A DNA stretch of 27,573 bases from a virus, in IMG/VR virus record IMGVR_UViG_3300025137_000214, positions 1 to 27,573 of that record; one strand, given 5' to 3'. How positions within the stretch are numbered: the first letter of the stretch is position 1; each line of letters starts with the position of its first letter. This document shows, piece by piece, positions 1-6,207 of this stretch. The translations under genes and the position numbers were made by a program. The notes under the pieces are model-generated. The model was given only the letters and a program-made list of their open reading frames with translations. It made no database searches and was not told the DNA's origin.

Positions 1-1
1 A

Positions 2-3000
2 GGTAGAAGAGATGGTACAGCTAATTTAATATCATTAAGAGCAAGAGATGCTTCCGCGCCAACAGTAGCTTTACCTGATGGTCAAGGTGGTTTAATAAGA
101 TGGCAAGGTTTTGATGGAACTGATTTCGCACAAATGGGTGCTATAGCTGTAGTGGCAGATGGTCAAGCTGTAGCTAATTCTGACGCACCTAGTAAAATGA
201 TATTTTATACAACCGCTGATGGTGGCGAAGCTTTAACAACAGCACTTACATTAGATAAATCTCAAAACGCAACTTTTGCAGGGAATATTTTAATGGGTAA
301 TACTGTTGTAAATCCAGCATCAGGCTTTGCAGATCAAACAGGTATAGGATTAAAAAATTCAACAACAGTTCCAGAGATACAAATATCGTCAGATTCTACT
401 GCAATGCAATTAGGAAGAACTACTACAGGTAGTGATGGTCAAATAATGGCAATGAGGTATGGTTCAAATACAATACATTCATTTAACACAAATTCATTTA
501 GTGTTGGCACAGGCGCAACTTTTGCAGGTATTGTAGGTATAGGTAGTACAGGTGTTTATGCGGGTACTGCTGCTCAGTTAAATTTACCAGGTATAGGGTT
601 AGCTATTAAAAATGACAAGGACGGTAGTAGTAACAACTGGAGTTATATAAATAACACAGCTACAGGAAGCGCATCTAATATAAATTTTCACACTGGCAAC
701 AATACGGCTGCTTTAACTTTGGCTCACAGTGGTTACGCGACTTTTACAGCGGATGTAGAAATACATAAATCTGGTAACGATACAACTGGTAAATTAACAA
801 TAGCTGGAAATAATAACACAGGTACACCAGGTCAAAAAACAAGTAGTACTATTGAGCATAGAGGTGAACATTTAAAAACTGTTATTACGCATAATGGTAG
901 TGATGTTATAACTATAGGCACAGGAACACTCACAGAATTCGCAGGTGAAGTATTAGTTAATGGAAATTTAGAAACCGTAGGAACGAGCTATCTGTATTTA
1001 AGTGGGCACATGAGAATAAATAATCCTGGTAGTGGGGCTTTTAACCTTGATCAATATGATGGTACTAATTGGAATGATACATTAAATATAACTAACGCAG
1101 GAGCAGCAACTTTTCTAAGTGATGTAACCGCAGTTAATGTAATACCTACTTCAGCCTTAAGAATCGGTGCTGCTGATAAATGGAAAATAAGAGGTAATAA
1201 CTCTAACGATAATTTAGCTTTTGAATATGCTGCTTCTGAAACTCTAGCTGATACTAATATAAAATTAGAATTAACTTCAACAGCCGCAACTGTTAAAAAC
1301 AGCTTATCAATACAATCAGATGATGATAATAGATTTTTAGTTAGATCAAATGATTATACTATATCTAGAATTATTTCAAGAGGACTTACTGGCACAAACT
1401 TAGACAAAGGTTTGTTCTCATTAATGACTTCAGACGGTAGTACCAACAATGTTGAAGCAGTTCGTATAGATTCCGCTGGTAACTCTTGGTTTAACGGTGG
1501 GCAAGTTGGTATTGGAGTCGGTACTCCAACTGAATTGCTGCATATTAAGAACCCAAGTAATTCCTGGAATCAATACGCTAGAATTAGAATAGGCACAGAA
1601 ACTACTGATAACTTTGCTTCTGAAATAGGTTTTCATAGAGGAACGACCGACAACACGGATAGAGGATTTTTTATTGATGGTGGTGGTAGTGGTACTCAGC
1701 ATTTAAAAGTTTTATACACCGGAAACGTCGGAATCGGGACTGTTTCTCCTGGGGCTAAGTTAGAGGTAGCAGGTGGAGCGGATTCTATTGCTAGGGTATT
1801 AGGAACAACTACAGCTGCAAGATTAGATTTACAGACTAATTCATATCATAAATTTATACAAACAATAGAGTCTGATGGTCGTTTTAGACTATATAACCAA
1901 ACAACTTCAAAAGAACAACTAACAGTTTCAAATATTGGTGATGTAGGTATAGGTGATGCACTTCCAACAAGTATATCAGCAAATACCTATAATCTATCTG
2001 TTAATTCAGCAAGAACTGATTTATCAGGAGCGCTTATAACTAAAGCTAATAGCTCCATAAAACATCAGCAATACTGGGATTCAAGTGGATATGGTTTTAA
2101 CCTATCAGCTAATTCAGGAGATTTTAAATGGAAGGTTAATAACAGCGATAGAATGGTTGTTGAAAAAGACGGTGGTCTTGATATACAAGGTACCGCGGGT
2201 CAACTTTTCTCAGTTACAAATAGTTTGTCGGGTGATTTATTCTCAGTATCAGATATTTCAGGTATTCCAATATTTAATGTAAACTCTAGTGGTTTATCAA
2301 ACTTTGACGGTAGTGTTGATGTAAGCGGAAATTTACTTGTAGGAAAAACCGCAGTAAATAATGCATTAAAAGGTGTTCAACTAATGACTGACGGAAGTAT
2401 AAATCCAACTGTTAGTGGTGACACTGTAGCTAGGTTTAATAGACTAAGTAATGACGGTGAAGTTATAAGAATACAAAAAGACACAGCTCTTGTTGGGGCT
2501 ATCGGAACCTACAATGGTGTGCCTTGGATAGGTTACCAAGGTGGAGCTGGTGGTGGAATTATGTTCAACGGGGTTAACATTGAACCAACGTTGATAGGAT
2601 CATCAAGATCTAGTAACACTAATGATATAGGTTCGGTAAATTACAAGTGGAGGTATGGTTATTTCGGCACTGGTTTAAATACGCATAATCTTATCGCTAC
2701 AAACTCAACGGTATTAAGTGGTCCACAAAGTGGAACATCAAATGTTTTAACAGTAAACCATGGAGCAGGATCTCACACAGGGATAGGGATAAAAATATCT
2801 TCAGCAAATAGTGGTCATGCTCTTGATTTAAGCGGAAGTGTAGGTAGTGGTTACGCAAGAATAACAACAGCTTATAATAATCTTCCTGATTTTACAATAT
2901 CAGGTACAATCACTGCTGGTGAAGATGTAATAGCTTACTCAGATATAAAGCTAAAAGAAAATATAAAAACATTAGATGGTTCTAAAGTTTACGACATGCG

Positions 3001-3202
3001 TGGTGTTAGTTTTACAAGAAAAGGTACAGAAAAAAAAGGTAGCGGTGTAATAGCTCAAGAGATGCAGAAAGTAGCACCTGAATTAGTTAATGAAATAGAT
3101 GGCACACTAGGTGTATCTTATGGTAACATAACAGGTTATTTAATCGAAGCAATAAAAGATTTAAAAGCTGAAATAGAAGAACTTAAAAAACAAATTAAGT
3201 AA
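2..3202 (+). CDS. Tail fibre with C-terminal S74 self-cleaving chaperone (5' partial)
   Basis: The frame is open from base 2, so the N terminus lies upstream; 1,066 residues are visible. The body is Gly/Ser/Thr/Asn-rich and lacks long hydrophobic segments, as expected for a trimeric beta-helical fibre. ATF motifs (ATFAGN, ATFAGI, ATFTAD, ATFLSD) begin at bases 269, 515, 737 and 1106. VGIG motifs (GQVGIG, GNVGIG, GDVGIG) begin at 1499, 1721 and 1937, only 74 and 72 codons apart. The last ~90 residues match the peptidase S74 intramolecular chaperone of endosialidase and T5-type fibres: SDIKLKENI begins at S980 (visible numbering), then GVIAQEMQKVAPELV, then a terminal coiled coil (LIEAIKDLKAEIEEL). 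In this family the chaperone drives trimerisation and is cut off just before that serine. The stop shares one base with the next start (TAATG). Role as host-recognition fibre is inferred; the S74 call is firm. Confidence 0.88.
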   Translation, partial: GRRDGTANLISLRARDASAPTVALPDGQGGLIRWQGFDGTDFAQMGAIAVVADGQAVANSDAPSKMIFYTTADGGEALTTALTLDKSQNATFAGNILMGNTVVNPASGFADQTGIGLKNSTTVPEIQISSDSTAMQLGRTTTGSDGQIMAMRYGSNTIHSFNTNSFSVGTGATFAGIVGIGSTGVYAGTAAQLNLPGIGLAIKNDKDGSSNNWSYINNTATGSASNINFHTGNNTAALTLAHSGYATFTADVEIHKSGNDTTGKLTIAGNNNTGTPGQKTSSTIEHRGEHLKTVITHNGSDVITIGTGTLTEFAGEVLVNGNLETVGTSYLYLSGHMRINNPGSGAFNLDQYDGTNWNDTLNITNAGAATFLSDVTAVNVIPTSALRIGAADKWKIRGNNSNDNLAFEYAASETLADTNIKLELTSTAATVKNSLSIQSDDDNRFLVRSNDYTISRIISRGLTGTNLDKGLFSLMTSDGSTNNVEAVRIDSAGNSWFNGGQVGIGVGTPTELLHIKNPSNSWNQYARIRIGTETTDNFASEIGFHRGTTDNTDRGFFIDGGGSGTQHLKVLYTGNVGIGTVSPGAKLEVAGGADSIARVLGTTTAARLDLQTNSYHKFIQTIESDGRFRLYNQTTSKEQLTVSNIGDVGIGDALPTSISANTYNLSVNSARTDLSGALITKANSSIKHQQYWDSSGYGFNLSANSGDFKWKVNNSDRMVVEKDGGLDIQGTAGQLFSVTNSLSGDLFSVSDISGIPIFNVNSSGLSNFDGSVDVSGNLLVGKTAVNNALKGVQLMTDGSINPTVSGDTVARFNRLSNDGEVIRIQKDTALVGAIGTYNGVPWIGYQGGAGGGIMFNGVNIEPTLIGSSRSSNTNDIGSVNYKWRYGYFGTGLNTHNLIATNSTVLSGPQSGTSNVLTVNHGAGSHTGIGIKISSANSGHALDLSGSVGSGYARITTAYNNLPDFTISGTITAGEDVIAYSDIKLKENIKTLDGSKVYDMRGVSFTRKGTEKKGSGVIAQEMQKVAPELVNEIDGTLGVSYGNITGYLIEAIKDLKAEIEELKKQIK

Positions 3203-4425
3203 TGGCAGTTCCAAGTAGCGGTAACAGTATAAGTTTAGCAGCTATAGCAGCTGAAAAGCTAGAAAATGACTACACAGACGTAGACACTAGTTATGGGCCA
3301 TATAGTCTAAGAGATATTACTGAAGGTGGTAATACTTACGGTGGTGGTGAGAACTACGATAATACAAATGGTTTTAGTGCATCTCACCCAAATAACCTTG
3401 CACCTTACGGCATGGCTGAATTTTATAGCTATGATCACGACGCGGCTTCACCCGCTTGTAACTTAGCTTATCGTAATGGTGGACAAGGAACATTTAACTA
3501 CCCTATAAACTTAGGTAGTGCAACAGGTACTGTTACAATAGAATACGAAGCATATAGCTTTCCAGATAGGTTTATTTTTACGTGGAATGGTAACACTTAT
3601 AAAAGTGGTGTAGAATCCACTGGAGATTTTGTTGGTAGCCAAACTTATTTATCAGCTCTACAAGCAACACCCGGTAACTCAAGTGCAACCATAACAACAT
3701 TATCTCCGTCGGCTGGTAGAGGTTCTATTACTTTTAATAAAAACACATCAAGTAGTACTTCGAATATGCAGGTTACCGCACCACTAGGTAATACACAATG
3801 GTGGTTTTCGGTTAGCTGCCCAGGTATGCAAGTTATAGGTAGTGGAAATGGAGTTGCTCCAACTGTTCAAACAGACAATGTTAGTAGTCTAGCCGCGACT
3901 AGTTTTACTATGAATGGTACAACAACTAACAGAGGCTTGCTAGCCAACTTAACTTCAACTGGCGTTATAAGTGCTAGAGGGTTTGTATATATGACCGGTA
4001 ATCAATCAGCTAATTTTATATATGGTGGATCTGGAGTGACAAGAGAAGTAGTTGATACAACAAATACATTAAGCCCTTTTGCAAAATCAATTACTGGTTT
4101 AACAGCTTCTACTGCTTATTCTTTTAGAGCTTACGCTTCTAACGGAGCGGGTACAACTTATGGTGTTATAAAAGTAGTTACAACAACCAGCGCTATAACT
4201 TCATTTAGTAGTTCTTTATCTGGAAGAACAACTGATGTTTGTGGCTTCCTTACAAATCAAACATATTATCATAATGGATCTGGTAGTTATCCAGCTGTAA
4301 ATGATGTTGTTTATTCAAATTCAGGAGGTACAACATTTTTAGCCGTAGGTTTTAGAAAATTAGGTAACGGTGGTAAATACAGGGTTGACCAAAATGGAGT
4401 AGTTGGTCAAATAAGTCTCTGTTAA
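3202..4425 (+). CDS. Beta-rich virion surface protein with Fn3-like domain
   Basis: 407 residues, start overlapping the fibre stop by one base. Four parts are visible. Residues 1-82 form a module (MAVPSSGNSISL, then YGPYSLRDI and MAEFYSYDHD) of a type I associate with flavobacterial phage structural proteins. Residues ~85-215 look like a beta-sandwich (VTIEYEAYSFPDRF, APLGNTQWWFSVSCPG). Residues ~222-330 are Fn3-like, with the SITGLTASTAYSFRAYASN signature also frequent in Bacteroidota surface proteins. Residues ~345-407 form a small C-terminal module (YYHNGSGSYPAVNDVVYS) ending in cysteine. No signal peptide or membrane helix is seen. Being coupled to the fibre gene, it is probably a second adsorption or tail-tip component; that role is inferred. 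An enzyme function is not suggested by any motif. Confidence 0.6.
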   Translation: MAVPSSGNSISLAAIAAEKLENDYTDVDTSYGPYSLRDITEGGNTYGGGENYDNTNGFSASHPNNLAPYGMAEFYSYDHDAASPACNLAYRNGGQGTFNYPINLGSATGTVTIEYEAYSFPDRFIFTWNGNTYKSGVESTGDFVGSQTYLSALQATPGNSSATITTLSPSAGRGSITFNKNTSSSTSNMQVTAPLGNTQWWFSVSCPGMQVIGSGNGVAPTVQTDNVSSLAATSFTMNGTTTNRGLLANLTSTGVISARGFVYMTGNQSANFIYGGSGVTREVVDTTNTLSPFAKSITGLTASTAYSFRAYASNGAGTTYGVIKVVTTTSAITSFSSSLSGRTTDVCGFLTNQTYYHNGSGSYPAVNDVVYSNSGGTTFLAVGFRKLGNGGKYRVDQNGVVGQISLC

Positions 4426-4502
4426 TGATACTAACACTTAAAAACTGTGAAAATAGCGTAATAATATAAACATAGAATAACAATTTAAAAAAAAACAAAA
4501 CA
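4426..4502 (+). promoter_or_regulatory. A/T-rich 5' leader of the small-gene block
   Basis: This 77-base gap is one of the longest in the window. It contains AACAATTT followed by an A-run and AACAAAACA directly before the ATG, with no Shine-Dalgarno sequence. Bacteroidota ribosomes typically start behind such A/T leaders. I could not find the Bacteroidota -7 element TAnnTTTG, so no promoter is claimed, although a phage-specific one could lie here. Confidence 0.35.
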
Positions 4503-4874
4503 ATGGGATTAAAAGGAGCATACAATTTTAAAGGTATAGCGTTAAGCGATGCTTACCTACAGGTAGGTAACATCAACTGCAGTTATAACTCTAGTTCATC
4601 GCAAAATTTAAAAACTGCTGCTGTGTACAATCCAGATGGTAGCTTAAAAACTGAAGCGGTGTATGAAACAATTTGGACAAAATCACCTAACTCAAATGTT
4701 GGTGTAAAAGTATTTAAGGATAAAGCAGCTAGAGACGCTAATCCAAACTCTCAGCTAACTGAGTTTGGTTTCGGTTTTACTGCATCTGTAGCTGACTCAG
4801 CAAAGAATCATGTAAAGCAAGCTTACGTAGCTTTAAAAGCAGACGATAAGTACAAAGATTATACAGACGTATAA
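4503..4874 (+). CDS. Small phage protein, unknown function
   Basis: 123 residues, not recognised. The sequence is soluble and mixed alpha/beta. It begins MGLKGAYNFKGIALSDAYLQV, has a Ser/Asn-rich stretch (YNSSSSQN), a central KTEAVYETIWTK, and a Lys/Asp-rich C terminus (KADDKYKDY). There is one cysteine (NCSYN), no signal peptide and no membrane segment. Codons such as AAC and ATC occur more often than in the large neighbours. The long A-rich leader and its place ahead of the coiled-coil gene suggest good expression and a structural or accessory virion role, but this is only context. Confidence 0.75.
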   Translation: MGLKGAYNFKGIALSDAYLQVGNINCSYNSSSSQNLKTAAVYNPDGSLKTEAVYETIWTKSPNSNVGVKVFKDKAARDANPNSQLTEFGFGFTASVADSAKNHVKQAYVALKADDKYKDYTDV

Positions 4875-4905
4875 TAAACAATTAACAATTAAATTAAATT
4901 AAATT
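4875..4905 (+). promoter_or_regulatory. TTAACAATT A/T leader before the coiled-coil gene
   Basis: The spacer contains TTAACAATTAAATTAAA and further AAATT repeats running to the ATG. Nearly the same string lies before the capsid gene at 12060-12082, which makes it a recurrent translation-initiation leader and not just random AT-rich spacer. It contains no G and so has no Shine-Dalgarno sequence. Confidence 0.45.
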
Positions 4906-5187
4906 ATGGCAAAAGAAGAAGTAATTGATCTAGCTCCAGCAGTGGACAAGATCACAGATGAACAATTAAAAGAATTACAAGGTTTAGTAGGACAAATTAA
5001 TAACATCCAACTAAGCATTGGTCAATTAGAGACTCAAAAAGCAGGTATGCTTCAAGGTGTTGGAGAGCTACAGTTAAAATTAAAAGACACGCAAGCTAGT
5101 CTTGAAAAAGAATATGGTAAAGTGTCTGTTAATATTCAAGATGGATCTATTAAGCCTATAGAAGATGAAGCTGATAAGAAAGATTAG
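4906..5187 (+). CDS. Small coiled-coil phage protein
   Basis: 93 residues, almost entirely helical. Residues ~15-75 carry heptad-like spacing of Leu/Ile/Val (QLKELQGLVGQINNIQLSI, then QLETQKAGMLQGVGELQLKL), so an oligomeric coiled coil is likely. The tail is acidic and lysine-rich (EDEADKKD). There is no signal peptide or enzyme motif. Its 3' end overlaps the next gene by 23 bases. The strong TTAACAATT leader resembles that of the capsid gene, so it may be abundant. Function unknown; a small assembly or scaffold helper is possible but not shown. Confidence 0.75.
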   Translation: MAKEEVIDLAPAVDKITDEQLKELQGLVGQINNIQLSIGQLETQKAGMLQGVGELQLKLKDTQASLEKEYGKVSVNIQDGSIKPIEDEADKKD

Positions 5188-5383
5188 TATTGGTAAAGAT
5201 TATAAAAATGAAGCTATGCATTATGCCGTGGGCCAAGAGGTCTACGGCGGGCATACTATTTGTCATATAACAGAGGAAGATGACAAGTTTAGTATATTTA
5301 TTAAAAAAGCTGATGAGGTTTTACCTTGGAAAGATTTTAATAAAAACATGGCAGTAGCTATTGAATATAATCTAGAATACTAA
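5165..5383 (+). CDS. Small conserved-looking phage protein, unknown function
   Basis: 72 residues starting inside the previous gene. I chose the ATG at 5165 over the in-frame ATG at 5216 because the extra residues (MKLIRKISIGKDYKN) read as an ordered beta-type N terminus continuous with the rest, and 5165 gives translational coupling. The body has the look of a small beta fold: AVGQEVYGGHTICHI, then FSIFIKKADEVLPWKDFN, ending in VAIEYNLEY. No catalytic motif is seen. It sits one base before the GroES-like start (TAATATG), so the two are probably co-translated. Function unknown. Confidence 0.65.
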   Translation: MKLIRKISIGKDYKNEAMHYAVGQEVYGGHTICHITEEDDKFSIFIKKADEVLPWKDFNKNMAVAIEYNLEY

Positions 5384-5384
5384 T

Positions 5385-5978
5385 ATGAAGAGTATTTTTG
5401 ATTTTGTTATTGAGCCACTTGGCTCTAGATACAACAATAATAAGAAAGTAGAAGGCGGAGACTTAATACTTAATACACAAATATTCACACACCAAAGCGT
5501 AAATAGACTAGGTATCGTTAAAAGCTTACCCACAACAGGTGACACTAATATTAAGGTAGGTGACACTGTTGTTGTCCATCATAATGTATTTAGAAGATAC
5601 CATGACGTCAGAGGTGTAGAGAAAAACGGCAGAAGTTACATAGATGATAATAATTATTTATGTTCTTTTGAACAAATCTTTTTATATAAAAATAAAAACG
5701 AGTGGAAAGCACCTAGGGGTTATTCATTTGTAAAACCTATTGAATCTAATAATATTTTTAATCTTAACAAAGAAAAGCCTAGTATTGGTGTTGTAAAGTA
5801 TCTTGATGAAAACTTTGACTCACAAATACAACAAGGTGATCTAGTTGGTTTCACTCCTGGTAGTGAATATGAATTTGTAGTAGACGATGAAAGATTATAT
5901 AGAGTTGGATCTCGATCATTAACTATAAAATATGAATATCAAGGAGACGAAAAAGAATATAATCCAAGCTGGGCATAA
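5385..5978 (+). CDS. GroES-like co-chaperonin, apparently two tandem barrels
   Basis: 197 residues. Residues 1-103 follow the Cpn10 pattern: an N-terminal strand (FDFVIEPL), a glycine/asparagine-rich segment where the mobile loop would be (about 17-37), GIVKSLP at 43-49, the hallmark IKVGDTVVVHHN at 56-67, and a closing strand (FEQIFLYK) at 95-102. Residues 104-197 repeat the outline: YSFVKPIE at 113-120, IGVVKYLDE at 134-142, IQQGDLVGF at 148-156, and a closing strand around 161-182. Phage co-chaperonins such as T4 gp31 replace host GroES to fold capsid protein with GroEL, and this gene lies in the structural block. Single-barrel proteins of the family have about 100 residues, so this is double length. 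Whether barrel two is a true Cpn10 fold is inferred. Confidence 0.6.
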   Translation: MKSIFDFVIEPLGSRYNNNKKVEGGDLILNTQIFTHQSVNRLGIVKSLPTTGDTNIKVGDTVVVHHNVFRRYHDVRGVEKNGRSYIDDNNYLCSFEQIFLYKNKNEWKAPRGYSFVKPIESNNIFNLNKEKPSIGVVKYLDENFDSQIQQGDLVGFTPGSEYEFVVDDERLYRVGSRSLTIKYEYQGDEKEYNPSWA

Positions 5979-6207
5979 AGCAGTTGAAGAACTTATAAAA
6001 GTAGCTGGTGAAAAAATAGTTGATTCTGGAGATGATATATCTGCTGATAGATTAAAAAATGCCGCTGCTACTAAAAAGCTAGCTATATTCGATGCTTTTG
6101 AGATACTTAATAGAATACAAGAAGAGGAAGATATGCTTAATGATGTAGTTAAAGAGGAAGTTGAAGAGACATCATTTGGTGGCTTTGCAGAAAGAAGATC
6201 TAAATAA
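5932..6207 (+). CDS. Small helical protein before terminase; small-terminase candidate
   Basis: 91 residues, overlapping the end of the GroES-like gene by 47 bases. The ATG at 5932 is forced: a TAA lies in frame at 5926 and no usable start follows for a long way. The protein is helical and charged: MNIKETKKNIIQAGHKAVEEL, then SADRLKNAAATKKLAIFDAFEIL, then an acidic segment (QEEEDMLNDVVKEEVEE). The stop overlaps the large-terminase start (TAATG), the usual place of small terminase subunits, which are small helical DNA-binding oligomers. No helix-turn-helix can be asserted, so the terminase role rests on position and size only. Confidence 0.7.
   Translation: MNIKETKKNIIQAGHKAVEELIKVAGEKIVDSGDDISADRLKNAAATKKLAIFDAFEILNRIQEEEDMLNDVVKEEVEETSFGGFAERRSK

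Noticed and set aside
1430-1702. Minus-strand open frame inside the fibre gene
   Set aside because: It lies fully within a well-supported coding gene on the + strand, has low-complexity Thr/Ser content and no leader. The same holds for the other antisense frames, for example 5919-6218, 9954-10376 and 24819-25214.
2085-2282. Second + strand frame inside the fibre gene
   Set aside because: An out-of-phase shadow of the fibre, with no initiation leader or recognisable domain.
4385-4410. 8-bp hairpin TTGACCAA/TTGGTCAA near the end of the Fn3-protein gene
   Set aside because: It lies wholly within codons of a C-terminal module, has no T-run after it and ends before the stop; kept only as a possible chance stem.
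4426-4502. Promoter in the 77-base spacer
   Set aside because: No Bacteroidota TAnnTTTG element or paired upstream TTG could be found at a suitable spacing; AT-richness alone is not evidence.
5216-5218. Internal ATG as alternative start of the 72-residue gene
   Set aside because: It would drop an N-terminal segment that reads as structured, and 5165 gives the usual overlap coupling. Not excluded by sequence alone.
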